Of a stretch of 64,000 nucleotides of DNA, positions 42,670 through 51,336 are shown piece after piece. The stretch is taken from contig NZ_CP036433.1 in NCBI RefSeq assembly GCF_007751035.1, forward strand, positions 3,267,001-3,331,000, in the 5' to 3' direction. Numbering within the stretch: the stretch's first letter is position 1; each line of letters starts with the position of its first letter. The notes beneath the pieces were generated by a model that searched no databases, was not told the DNA's origin, and saw nothing but the letters and a program-made list of their open reading frames with translations. The stretch comes from Lignipirellula cremea (GTDB taxonomy: Bacteria; Planctomycetota; Planctomycetia; Pirellulales; Pirellulaceae). A program made the translations under genes and the position numbers.

Positions 42670-43626
42670 ATGTACGGTTATATACACCCCGACGGTAGTC
42701 GGGCGATCGACTTTCGGTATAGCTGTGCCTCTCCTTTTGACGAGGGTCTGGCGTCGGTTTGCCTGGACGGAAAATGGGGCGCTATTGATCGCCGCGGTGA
42801 AATCGTTTTTCTCACAGATTTTGAGGGCATCGGGCATTTCAGCGGCGGCTTTGCCTGGTGTCTTGAGAACGGACTGTATGGGCTCTTGAATGCAGCCGGG
42901 AACGTATTAGTTCCCCCGTCGTTCAGTGGGCCCGTCTCGCCGATGTGCGATGGTCGAGCCAAAGTGAGGTTAGACAGAAAATTCGGTTATCTCGACGTGT
43001 TCGGTAACCTGGCAGTCCCGCTACGATTCAACGCGGCAAATAATTTTTCGGAAGGGTTTGCGTCTGTCGAACTGGATTCCAAACGCTGTTACATCGATCA
43101 GGCGGGCGCGTTGGTATTCGCGGAGTCCTACTACCAGACACACCCATTCTCTGAAGGGTGGGCTGGCGTGGAGGATGAGAGCGGAGCGTATTTCCTAGAT
43201 CCGACAGGCGCCGTCGTGCTGCGACTGCCACAGGGGGTGTATGCCTCGGAATTCAGCGAAGGGTTGGCCGCCGCCAAGTTCGCCACCCCCATCGCCGACA
43301 ATCCGGAAGTCTATGATGTGGAGGTTGGTTATATCGACCGCAGCGGCGAGACGGTAATCGAGCCCAGTTTCTATATAGGCGGCAATTTCAGCAATGGAGT
43401 GGCGACCGTTTCCGTCGACGAGCGTACCTATGGAGCGATTCGGGACGACGGAACATGGTTCGCTGAGCCGATTTATCAGGATGTGCGTCGATACACCGAG
43501 GAGCGGCTCGCGGTCCAACTGAACAAACGCTTTGGATACCTCGACGATGCCGGGCGTCAGATCATTAAGCCTCAGTATCGACGAGCCAGACCGTTTTCGG
43601 AAGGATTGGCAGATGTGGAAGAGTAA
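42670..43626 (+). CDS. WG-repeat protein
   Basis: 318 residues from the ATG at 42670 behind GGAGG; the upstream ATG at 42652 overlaps that ribosome binding site. It consists almost wholly of WG (KWG) beta repeats of about 35 residues: FDEGLASVCLDGKWGAIDRR, FSGGFAWCLENGLYGLLNAA, MCDGRAKVRLDRKFGYLDVF, FSEGFASVELDSKRCYIDQA, and so on to RLAVQLNKRFGYLDDAGRQI. There is no signal peptide. The repeats form binding surfaces; partner unknown. The 230 bases upstream hold no gene. Confidence 0.88.
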   Translation: MYGYIHPDGSRAIDFRYSCASPFDEGLASVCLDGKWGAIDRRGEIVFLTDFEGIGHFSGGFAWCLENGLYGLLNAAGNVLVPPSFSGPVSPMCDGRAKVRLDRKFGYLDVFGNLAVPLRFNAANNFSEGFASVELDSKRCYIDQAGALVFAESYYQTHPFSEGWAGVEDESGAYFLDPTGAVVLRLPQGVYASEFSEGLAAAKFATPIADNPEVYDVEVGYIDRSGETVIEPSFYIGGNFSNGVATVSVDERTYGAIRDDGTWFAEPIYQDVRRYTEERLAVQLNKRFGYLDDAGRQIIKPQYRRARPFSEGLADVEE

Positions 43627-43856
43627 GCAGCAAGGACAGGAGAAGGGCCATCCCCTGATCGCTCGCAAATACTCGCACGGAACGAGAATGACGGGCTCCG
43701 CTTGTCCGGCCCGACTGCCACATTCTTGATGCGAATGCACCAATCGTCCGGTTGCGGCTGGATTGGCGGTAAAAGCGAATGACGCTGTGGAGCGGATCCG
43801 CTATATTGGCGTCGCTACCGTTGGCGTCGCCCTTATCTTTTTCAGGAGTTCGATCC

Positions 43857-44939
43857 ATGTTTTTCCGCACGCTTGCCGCCAGTCTGGCCGCGATGCTGTT
43901 CAGCTTTGCTCCGTTTGCGATGGCTGTTGATACGGCCGATATTGAGCAGTGGGTCCGGCAGCTCGACTCCGATCAGTTCGCCGAACGGCAGAACGCCAGC
44001 ACGGAACTAGCCGATGCGGGCGTCGAGGCGATTCCCGCCCTGGAAAAAGCCGCCCAAAGCGGCGTCCGCGAGGCGGTCGTGCGGTCGATCGAAATTCTCA
44101 AACGTCACTTTGAATCGGACAACGCTCCCGTCAAAGAAGCGGCCGAAAAGGCCCTCAAGCGGCTGGAGGACTCGCCCGAGGCGTCCATCGCCCGGCGAGC
44201 TGCCAATGCGCTCAAACCGAAAGAGATCGAACAACCCCAGGCCGGGGCGTTTGGCGGAATTGTCGTCAACGGCGGCGGCGCGATCCGGATCCAGATCCAG
44301 CAAGGCGGCGGCCTGCAGCGCCGCGTGCAGATCCGCAATGCGAACGGCGTCAAAGAGATCGAAGCCGAAGAGAACGGCCGGAAGGTCAAAATCAAAGAAG
44401 ACGCCAACGGTATCAAGGTCGAGATCACCGAGAAAAAAGGGGAGAAAGAAGAAACCAAGACTTACGAAGCAAAGAACCTGGACGAGCTGAAGCAGAAGCA
44501 TCCCGACGCTTACAAGGCGCACCAGCAATACGATAACCAGCAGCAAGGCATTCAGATTCGCGCGTTCGGCGCGAACCGCCAGGTGCTGCCGATGCAGATC
44601 CGCCCGGCCCTGCCCGCCGCTCCGAACCAGCAAGCCTTGCCCGCCCAGATTCAGCCCGCTCAAAGGCACGCCCAGGCCATTGCCCGGATCCGAGCGATGC
44701 AGGCCGCCCGTCGTCCCGGCGGCGAAGAAGCCGATCCGCTGCAGAGCGCGGCCGACCGACTGCAGGAAGCCCGCAAACAGCTGCAGGGCGAAGCAGAACA
44801 AGGCGGAGAAAAAGTCCAGCAGGAACTGAAGCCCGCGCTAGAAAGCCTGGACAAAGCGATTGAGCGACTGGGCGAAGCGCAGCAGGCCCGCGCCGCCCAG
44901 GAAGACGGTCCTCCTGGTCCGAACCAACAGGACAAGTAA
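43857..44939 (+). CDS. Secreted HEAT-like protein with charged coiled-coil tail
   Basis: 360 residues from the ATG at 43857 behind CAGGAG. The signal peptide is FRTLAASLAAMLFSFAPFAM; a mature N-terminal part of about 110 residues has HEAT-like helices (WVRQLDSDQFAERQNASTEL, IEILKRHFESDNAPVKEAAE, KALKRLEDSPEASIARRAAN). A middle region is Gly/Gln-rich (GGIVVNGGGAIRIQIQQGGG) and the end is a highly charged, Gln/Ala-rich helix (ADRLQEARKQLQGEAEQGGE). Function unknown. The secretion gene at 44949 starts nine bases after its stop, so this gene may head that operon. Confidence 0.82.
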   Translation: MFFRTLAASLAAMLFSFAPFAMAVDTADIEQWVRQLDSDQFAERQNASTELADAGVEAIPALEKAAQSGVREAVVRSIEILKRHFESDNAPVKEAAEKALKRLEDSPEASIARRAANALKPKEIEQPQAGAFGGIVVNGGGAIRIQIQQGGGLQRRVQIRNANGVKEIEAEENGRKVKIKEDANGIKVEITEKKGEKEETKTYEAKNLDELKQKHPDAYKAHQQYDNQQQGIQIRAFGANRQVLPMQIRPALPAAPNQQALPAQIQPAQRHAQAIARIRAMQAARRPGGEEADPLQSAADRLQEARKQLQGEAEQGGEKVQQELKPALESLDKAIERLGEAQQARAAQEDGPPGPNQQDK

Positions 44940-44948
44940 AGGCTCGCC

Positions 44949-46142
44949 ATGGCTGCCTTGCTGCCGGTCGGGATCGCCTTGCTGCTGGCGATCCATCTGC
45001 TTCGCCTGAACAACCAGCGGATGTTGATTCGCGGGCTGCAGATCGGCGGCTGGGTGATGGTCAACCTGGGGCTGTTCGGCGTATTCTTGTCCCTGGCCTT
45101 TCCTCTGGCGATCTTTTACGCGCTGTTCGTTCCGTTTTTTATCTGGGATGTGCGGCGGCTTTACTGGCGGTCGGAACTCCGGGCGATTTTCGCCACGCTG
45201 GCGGTCGCGGCCGAAAAAGGAGCATCGCTCCCCGCTACCCTGGATGCCCTGGGCGCCGAACGCCACGATACTCTCGGCCGTCGCCTGCAGGATTGCTGCC
45301 AGGCGATCCGGGGCGGGCAATCCCTGCGTGCAGCGCTGAACCAGAACTTCTCTTTGCCGCTGCAGGCGCGGGTCTCCCTGCGGCTGGCAGAGTTGACGGG
45401 TAATCTGGCGTCTTCCTTGCGTATCATCCTGGTGGAAGATCCAGAAACGGACGCGGAGTTGCGGAAGGCAAAAGGTCGCCTGGCTTACTTCGCGATCGCC
45501 AGCTGGATCGCGATAATGGCCGTCATGATGCTGGCAACGATGTCTTTTCGCGCCGCTCCCTGGCGGATGGTGGAGGAGTTTGGTCTTCCGCCGGCAGGCT
45601 TCTTCCGCTGGACGCTGGCGGCCGGGGAATACGCCTGGTACTGGGTTCCGCTGTTCTTGCTGGCTTTGCTGATCGCGGCCTACGCCGGCGCGGTGCTGTC
45701 GGGCATACGGCTGTTCCGGCCCCGCGCGTATGAAACGCCATTGCTGATGTCTGCCCTGGGCGCCGCCATGCGCTGCGGCTTGCCGCTGACGACGGTCCTG
45801 CCGGCGCTCCGCGACGAGTATCCCCACGGCCCCGTCCGCCGAGCACTGGATCGGGCCGGGGCGGCAAACCTGGCGGGACAGTCGTGGACCGAGGCGCTGC
45901 GGCAGCATCGCTTGCTGGGCGATGCGGATACGGCCCTGCTGGAGGCAGCGTCCCGGGTGAGGAATCTCCCCTGGGCCTGCGACCAGATCGCCCATCGTCA
46001 TGCGATCCGACGACTGCGAACGCTGCAGTGGGTCGCCGGCACGCTCGCCCCGCTCGTACTGTTGCTGCTTGCTTGTGTGGTGGGAATCGCGGCGATCGAA
46101 TCGTTTTCTCCGCTGGTCCACATGATCACGAATCTGGCCTGA
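44949..46142 (+). CDS. Type II secretion system F-family inner-membrane protein
   Basis: 397 residues, ATG behind AAAGG. Two hydrophobic segments near the N-terminus (NLGLFGVFLSLAFPLAIFYA) precede the two cytoplasmic four-helix GspF/PilC repeats: FATLAVAAEKGASLPATLDA, LRAALNQNFSLPLQARVSLR, and the second ALGAAMRCGLPLTTVLPALR with SWTEALRQHRLLGDADTALL; further segments lie at 180-245 and at the C-terminus. Its family organises pilus-like fibres at the inner membrane. It heads four pilin-like genes with overlapping ends. No GspE ATPase is nearby, so the motor must be encoded elsewhere. Confidence 0.88.
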   Translation: MAALLPVGIALLLAIHLLRLNNQRMLIRGLQIGGWVMVNLGLFGVFLSLAFPLAIFYALFVPFFIWDVRRLYWRSELRAIFATLAVAAEKGASLPATLDALGAERHDTLGRRLQDCCQAIRGGQSLRAALNQNFSLPLQARVSLRLAELTGNLASSLRIILVEDPETDAELRKAKGRLAYFAIASWIAIMAVMMLATMSFRAAPWRMVEEFGLPPAGFFRWTLAAGEYAWYWVPLFLLALLIAAYAGAVLSGIRLFRPRAYETPLLMSALGAAMRCGLPLTTVLPALRDEYPHGPVRRALDRAGAANLAGQSWTEALRQHRLLGDADTALLEAASRVRNLPWACDQIAHRHAIRRLRTLQWVAGTLAPLVLLLLACVVGIAAIESFSPLVHMITNLA

Positions 46143-46158
46143 GGATCGCGAGTCTGGC

Positions 46159-46539
46159 ATGAATCTCGTTAAAACACGTCGCGGTAGTTTGATCGTCGAA
46201 GGCCTGGTGGCAATGGTGATCATCGGCTGCGCGCTGACGGTGGCCGGCCAGCTGATCACGCTTTCGATCGTTCAACGCCGCGCCGTCGAAGAACATGCGG
46301 TCGCCTGCGAGGAAGCGGCCAATCTGGCGGAACGCATCTCGCTTTTGCCGTACGACCAGCTGGAACAGACCGCCGCCTGGGAGTTGTCGGATACGGCCCG
46401 GCAGTTGCCGCATCCCCAGCTCAAGATCGAGCGCAGTCCAGAAGACGCCGCCCAGCGGATTCGCATTTTGATCCTTTGGCGGACCGATCGCCCCGAGCCG
46501 ATGCACGAGTCACTGATGCTCTGGAGGAGCCGACCATGA
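46159..46539 (+). CDS. Prepilin-like protein (GspI-like minor pseudopilin)
   Basis: 126 residues. Basic leader MNLVKTRRG, then SLIVEGLVAMVIIGCALTVA: cleavage after Gly with Glu at mature position 5 is the prepilin peptidase signature, followed by the hydrophobic stem helix. The soluble part is small. Its stop overlaps the start of the next pilin gene (ATGA at 46536). By order and length it resembles a GspI-type minor pseudopilin. Confidence 0.78.
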   Translation: MNLVKTRRGSLIVEGLVAMVIIGCALTVAGQLITLSIVQRRAVEEHAVACEEAANLAERISLLPYDQLEQTAAWELSDTARQLPHPQLKIERSPEDAAQRIRILILWRTDRPEPMHESLMLWRSRP

Positions 46540-47042
46540 ATCGTCGCACTGGCTCTTCACTGATCGAAGTGCTGACCGCCGTAGCCTTGACGACGGTCCT
46601 GGCCGGTCTTTCTACCGCCGCCATTCACACCATCTATCGGGCAAATCAAACGATTGTCGCCGGTTCGGAACAGCGACAGCAGATCTCCCGTCTGGCCCGC
46701 CACCTGCGTCGGGACGCCCAGTTGGCCGTGGATTGCCAGGCTGCGGCGGACCAGCAAAGTCTGACCTTCACCCTGCCCGACGGCCGGAACATCCAGTACG
46801 AACACACATCGCGGGGCGTAAGGCGTTTTGTCCGCCTGCGGGAGAAAACCATCCATCGCGATGCGTTCGTCCTGCCGGGAAGCGAAACACAGTTCGCCCT
46901 GGTCACACTGGCGGAGCAACCAGCGTCGGATAGCAAGTCGCGCATGATCGCGCAAGTGATCCTGCAGTTTGCCGGCGATGAAAAGAACCCCCGGCGGCAA
47001 CGCCGGATTGAAGCGGCCGTGTCCGCCAGGAGGCCCGAATGA
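46536..47042 (+). CDS. Prepilin-like protein (GspJ-like minor pseudopilin)
   Basis: 168 residues from the ATG at 46536, behind GGAGGAG and overlapping the previous stop; longer frames run back into that gene. Leader MNRRTGS, then SLIEVLTAVALTTVLAGLST with Glu at mature position 4-5. The soluble part has beta character (QSLTFTLPDGRNIQYEHTSR, TQFALVTLAEQPA). The order after a GspI-like gene suggests GspJ. Confidence 0.78.
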   Translation: MNRRTGSSLIEVLTAVALTTVLAGLSTAAIHTIYRANQTIVAGSEQRQQISRLARHLRRDAQLAVDCQAAADQQSLTFTLPDGRNIQYEHTSRGVRRFVRLREKTIHRDAFVLPGSETQFALVTLAEQPASDSKSRMIAQVILQFAGDEKNPRRQRRIEAAVSARRPE

Positions 47043-47476
47043 ACGTTCATCCGCCATCGCGCCGCGGCGCGATCCTCGCCCTGGCGCTGGCCGCCCTGCT
47101 GGTGGTGATGCTGGTCGGCGGCGCCATGTTACAATCCCTGGTGATGGACCTGCGGTCCGTACGCCAGACCCAGGACCAGTCCCAGGCGTACTGGCTGGCG
47201 CAAAGCGGCCTGGAGCGGGCCCGCGCTCGCCTGGCGCAGGAGCCCGACTTCCGCGAGGAAACCTGGTCGATTCCGTCGGACGTTTTCGGCGAGCCGCGCC
47301 AGGGACAAGTGGAAATCCGCGTGGAGCAGGACCAGGGCGGCGGGCCGCAGCGGATCCTGGTTACGGCCCGCTACGGGGGCCGCCTGGACACGGCCGCCAG
47401 GGCGTCGGTTGAAGCGGCGTTTTCCCTGCCAGTCGATGAGCCGCCGGGCCCGACATCGCCCCAGGAACAGGAGTGA
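47039..47476 (+). CDS. PilX/GspK-like minor pseudopilin
   Basis: 145 residues, start overlapping the previous stop (ATGA at 47039). N-terminal RRGAILALALAALLVVMLVG is the leader and stem helix of the GspK/PilX group, which lacks Glu5; the following MDLRSVRQTQDQSQAYWLAQ, SGLERARARLAQEP is the typical PilX-like helix. GspK-type subunits cap the tip of the pseudopilus. At 145 residues it lacks the large GspK head domain. Confidence 0.78.
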   Translation: MNVHPPSRRGAILALALAALLVVMLVGGAMLQSLVMDLRSVRQTQDQSQAYWLAQSGLERARARLAQEPDFREETWSIPSDVFGEPRQGQVEIRVEQDQGGGPQRILVTARYGGRLDTAARASVEAAFSLPVDEPPGPTSPQEQE

Positions 47477-47481
47477 GCATC

Positions 47482-48342
47482 ATGTCCTTAAGCCGACGCC
47501 GACGGGCGGGATACACGCTGCTGGAACTGGCGATTGTGATCAGCATTATCATGGTGCTGGTCGGGCTGCTGTTGCCGGCGGTCCAAATGGCCCGTGAAGC
47601 TTCCCGCCGGTCAAACTGCAGCAACAACCTGGTGCAGATTGGCGTCGCGCTGCAGACTTATCAATTGGCCCATCGCTGGCTCCCGCCCGGAGTGAGCGAT
47701 GCCGTCGGGCCGATCCGCAGCCAGGCGCAGGGGCTGCATCACAACTGGATCTCGCAGATGCTCCCGCAGATTGAAGAGAGTAACAACTACGGGGCGATCA
47801 ATTTTTCCAAGAGCGTTTACGCAACCGAAAACGCCCCGGTACGCGCACTGAGAATCGACGTGTTACGCTGTAACAGCGATCGCAAGCAGGGGCCGTTCTC
47901 GAACTACGCAGGCGTGCAGCACTACCGGGAAGCGCCGATTGACGAGAACAACCAGGGGGTGTTCTTTCTCAACAGTCGCCTGCAGGACCGCGATGTACTG
48001 GATGGATTGTCGACGACGCTCTTTGTCGGCGAGAAATTGATCCAAGACGGCGATCTGGGCTGGATGTCGGGAACCCGCGCCACCCTGCGGAACACAGGCG
48101 TGCCGATCAATTCCGCTAACCCGCTGGCGGATCTGCAGAACGCCCCGCCGCAACTGCAGTCTTCTTCCGTGCCGGGCTCCCCCCTTTATGTCGGCGGATT
48201 CAGCAGCAATCACCCGGGCGGCGCCCAGTTTGCGTTTGGCGACGGGTCGACGCACTTCTTGTCGGAGAATATGAATCTCCGCGTCTATACCCAGCTGGCC
48301 CATCGGGCCGACGGGATGCTCCTTGATGAGACCTCCTGGTAG
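47482..48342 (+). CDS. DUF1559 prepilin-type protein
   Basis: 286 residues from the ATG at 47482 (a GTG at 47473 overlaps the upstream stop). Leader RRRRAG, then YTLLELAIVISIIMVLVGLL with Glu at position 5, and the planctomycete DUF1559 body: QMAREASRRSNCSNNLVQIG, GLSTTLFVGEKLIQDGDLGW and the end FSSNHPGGAQFAFGDGSTHF. DUF1559 proteins are numerous in planctomycetes; here one is built into a secretion operon and may be its major pseudopilin. It is the last gene of the operon. Confidence 0.92.
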   Translation: MSLSRRRRAGYTLLELAIVISIIMVLVGLLLPAVQMAREASRRSNCSNNLVQIGVALQTYQLAHRWLPPGVSDAVGPIRSQAQGLHHNWISQMLPQIEESNNYGAINFSKSVYATENAPVRALRIDVLRCNSDRKQGPFSNYAGVQHYREAPIDENNQGVFFLNSRLQDRDVLDGLSTTLFVGEKLIQDGDLGWMSGTRATLRNTGVPINSANPLADLQNAPPQLQSSSVPGSPLYVGGFSSNHPGGAQFAFGDGSTHFLSENMNLRVYTQLAHRADGMLLDETSW

Positions 48343-48788
48343 TCGCTTGGCGAACGTGGACGGAACCTCCTCGGCGCCGACATCCACGGCGGTTGCTGCA
48401 GGCGAACGGGTTTCCCCCAGGATAGCGGCAGAGGCTTCACGCGGGCTTCACAATCTCTTCATTCTAATCCTGCTCCGCATTCTGTTTTCCGAAATATTTT
48501 CGGGCTTTTTCCCTCATCGTCGCCGCCATTTCACGCTGCGCGTTGGAAGAATATAGCGATCAGAACGAAGGCGCCGGCAGGTCCAGAGAGAAAGGAAAAA
48601 AGTTGTGACGGCTGTGACGATTCTGCCGGAAACGCCTGTCGTGTCATTGCGATCGCATTTACTGCCCGCAAATTGACGGGTAATCCGACTACATGGGTAA
48701 CAACGGAGCAACCAGTTCTTCGTTTCTTAACAATTGCGATAGTCTTAACATTCCCCGCACGGCAGCGGAAGTTAGGTTAAGGATAACC
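48343..48788. promoter_or_regulatory. Intergenic region upstream of the porin gene, with a TGTGACG direct repeat
   Basis: No gene of its own. TGTGACG occurs twice at 9-base spacing (48604-48610 and 48613-48619), 170-185 bases before the porin start, and TGTCGTGTCAT follows near 48638. Direct repeats of this kind are typical regulator sites; a phosphate-type regulator would suit an OprO/P porin, but the motif is not the enteric Pho box. Confidence 0.35.
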
Positions 48789-50369
48789 ATGAACAGAACC
48801 CGAATTTGCAGCCTTATTTTCCTGCTGGGATTATGGGCAACGCCCTTGTGGGCGCAAGGAATCGAACCGATCCCTCCTGCTTTTACCCAGGAGGAAGTGC
48901 AAGCGCTGTTAAGTCGCCTGCAGACAACCGAAGCGCGCCTGCAGCGACTGGAACTGCAGCGTCTGCCGCAGGTGGATGACAAAGGCGTGCAGCATTTGCC
49001 GGCCGTCTACCAGGGCGGGGCGGCCGCGCTGCCCCAACCGATGCCCGAAGGGGCCGTGGAAGAAATCTCCGGCGCCGAGGAAGAGAAAGAGGAAGAGGAC
49101 GACGAAGACTCGCTCGACGATCGTTTGCAGAAGATTGAGGACCTGCTGGAGAAGCAGAAAAAGTCCGACGACAAAAAGAAAGCCGACGCCGCCAAAAAAC
49201 CGACCCAGAAATGGGCGGGACGCGTCCACTTCGACTACTGGGGCTTCCCCGATGAAGGCGCCCTGCCCAACTTCCTGGAAACGGGCGACCCGAACGCTCA
49301 GCCGCAAGATCTGTTCGCCTTCCGTCGGTTGCGATTTGGCGTGTCGGGAACGATCCCCGATAACATGCAATACAAGATTGAAATGGAATTTGCGGCCCCC
49401 AACGCCCTGGCCTTTAAAGACGCTTACCTGGGCTGGGAAGAACTTCCCTTCCTGCAGACGGTGTTGCTGGGTAACCAGAAACGTCCTTACGGTTTGGACC
49501 ACCTGAACAGCAGTCGTTACAACGTGTTTATGGAACGGCCGTTCGCGGTGGAAGCGTTCAACCAGGACGCTCGCCGCGTCGGCCTGCAGTCGTACGGCGT
49601 GTCGGAAAACGAAGCCTGGAACTGGCGTTATGGCACCTTCCTGATGCGGGATCTGCAGAACGTTGGCGCCCAGCGCAGCGACGACTACCAGATGGAAGTC
49701 GCCGGCCGTCTGGCCAATACCATCTGGTACGACGAATCGTCCGGGGGCCGGGGTTACGCCCACTGGGCTTTGTCCGGCACCTGCGCCTTCCCCGACGGCG
49801 GCGACCAGGCCCGGTTCCGCACTCGTCCTGAAGCCCGCACCGCCAGTCGCTGGATTGATACGGGCGTGATCGCCGGCGGCCAGAACTACCAGATGGGCGG
49901 CGTCGAAGGCGTCGTCAACATTGGAGCCTTTAGCGTGGTCGGCGAATACCAGACCTGCAACGTGAACCGCACCAATGCGGAAAGCCTGAACTTTCACGGC
50001 GGCTATGTCTATGTCGCTTACTTTTTGACCGGCGAACATACCCCCTGGGATCGCGAATCCGGCACCCTCGACCGCACCAAACCGTTTGAGAACTTCTTCC
50101 TGATTCGCCGCAATGGCAGTGGTTGCTGCGGCGGCTGGGGAGCCTGGCAAATCGCCGCCCGTTACTCCATGGGCGACTTCACCGACCAGGATGTTGTCGG
50201 CGGCGAAGCGGAATCGCTCACAATCGGTCTGAACTGGTGGTGGAATCCGAACGCCCGCATGCAGTTCAACTACATCCACGGCCACATCACCAACGCAGAC
50301 GCGATCCCGGCCATCGCCACCTCGGGCGACTACGACATTTTTGGCGCCCGCTTCATGGTCGACTTCTAG
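48789..50369 (+). CDS. Phosphate-selective porin O/P-type outer membrane protein
   Basis: 526 residues from the ATG at 48789, behind AAGGATAACC. Signal peptide CSLIFLLGLWATPLWAQG; then a coiled-coil segment (EEVQALLSRLQTTEARLQRL) and an acidic/lysine linker (EEKEEEDDEDSLDDRLQKIE, DLLEKQKKSDDKKKADAAKK) before the barrel. Barrel strands match the OprO/OprP family: GRVHFDYWGFPDEGALPNFL, RLRFGVSGTIPDNMQYKIEM, FAAPNALAFKDAYLGWEELP, LLGNQKRPYGLDHLNSSRYN, GLNWWWNPNARMQFNYIHGH. It ends on Phe (FMVDF), as barrels do. It is proposed to let phosphate or other anions through the outer membrane. Confidence 0.92.
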   Translation: MNRTRICSLIFLLGLWATPLWAQGIEPIPPAFTQEEVQALLSRLQTTEARLQRLELQRLPQVDDKGVQHLPAVYQGGAAALPQPMPEGAVEEISGAEEEKEEEDDEDSLDDRLQKIEDLLEKQKKSDDKKKADAAKKPTQKWAGRVHFDYWGFPDEGALPNFLETGDPNAQPQDLFAFRRLRFGVSGTIPDNMQYKIEMEFAAPNALAFKDAYLGWEELPFLQTVLLGNQKRPYGLDHLNSSRYNVFMERPFAVEAFNQDARRVGLQSYGVSENEAWNWRYGTFLMRDLQNVGAQRSDDYQMEVAGRLANTIWYDESSGGRGYAHWALSGTCAFPDGGDQARFRTRPEARTASRWIDTGVIAGGQNYQMGGVEGVVNIGAFSVVGEYQTCNVNRTNAESLNFHGGYVYVAYFLTGEHTPWDRESGTLDRTKPFENFFLIRRNGSGCCGGWGAWQIAARYSMGDFTDQDVVGGEAESLTIGLNWWWNPNARMQFNYIHGHITNADAIPAIATSGDYDIFGARFMVDF

Positions 50370-50534
50370 TCCCGGCTGAAGTCCGTTTTTGCCACCAGAA
50401 CCGTTTCTCCATCTGACCCTTACTTTTAACGGAATCAACCGGCGGACAGGAGCGTCCCTTCGCGGGGCCTCCCCGCCGGTCCCTGCGGCGGCCAGCCAGT
50501 TCGCCGCGGCGATTCCTTCAACGAAAGATACGCC

Positions 50535-51173
50535 ATGAACCTGATCCGTGGACTCGTCACGGCGATGTTGCTGGCCAGCCTTGCGCCCAGCGTCAACGCC
50601 GCCGACCCAGAAAATTGCGAAGTGCAATGCCCTTCCTGCCGCTGCTGGTCCTGCAAGGTGAGCCAGGAAAAAGTCAAAGAGAAGAAAACCTGCTTTGACT
50701 GCGAGTGCAAGGCGATTTGCATTCCCCGCGTGCGGTTCCCCTGGGAAAACTGCTGCTGCAAGCCGCTGAAATGTGCGAAGGTGCGCGTCGTGAAAGTGCT
50801 GGTCCAGCACGAATACGAATGCGAGCACTGCCGTTACAAGTGGGATCCCGTCTGCGTGGACGGCTGCTGCCGTTCGCGCTGCGGCGCGGGCTGCGGCGCC
50901 GGTTGCTCGACCGGTTGTGCTGCGGGTTGCGAAGCGACGTGCGACTGCTCGCAGGGCCCTTCGGCTTACAGCGAGGCGCCCGTTTATGCGGCGCCCCAGG
51001 CTTACCCCACGCCGCCTGTGCCGCATGTGGCCCCGGCCGCGCCGAGCGATACGGCGGCTCCGGTCGCCCCGCAACCGGCGTCCCCCACGCCGGCGGATGG
51101 CTCGTACTTTCGCGGGTTGTCGCCTGACTGGAGCCTGACCGCTCCGCTGCGATTGCCGTCCATCAAGCGGTAA
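50535..51173 (+). CDS. Secreted cysteine-rich protein
   Basis: 212 residues. Signal peptide LIRGLVTAMLLASLAPSVNA. The first half of the mature protein has more than 30 cysteines in short patterns: CEVQCPSCRCWSCKV, CFDCECKAICIPRV, WENCCCKPLKCAKV, CEHCRYKWDP, then CGAGCGAGCSTGCAAGCEAT with Cys every third or fourth residue. The second half is Pro/Ala-rich and likely disordered. Metal binding or disulfide cross-linking in the envelope is plausible. I do not recognise a named family, though similar proteins occur in planctomycetes. It follows the porin gene by 165 bases. Confidence 0.82.
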   Translation: MNLIRGLVTAMLLASLAPSVNAADPENCEVQCPSCRCWSCKVSQEKVKEKKTCFDCECKAICIPRVRFPWENCCCKPLKCAKVRVVKVLVQHEYECEHCRYKWDPVCVDGCCRSRCGAGCGAGCSTGCAAGCEATCDCSQGPSAYSEAPVYAAPQAYPTPPVPHVAPAAPSDTAAPVAPQPASPTPADGSYFRGLSPDWSLTAPLRLPSIKR

Positions 51174-51336
51174 CCGCGACATCGCCAGCGCCAGGTTTTG
51201 ACGAAGCTCAGGGAAGCGGACGGCCTACTGCAGGTTGTCCGCTTCCTTAATTTCTTGACGGCTGCGGGCGGCCATCGTGCGCAGAACTCTTGTCGCGAAA
51301 AACATTGCAAAGCGACGGACCCGCTGGTTCCAGGCG

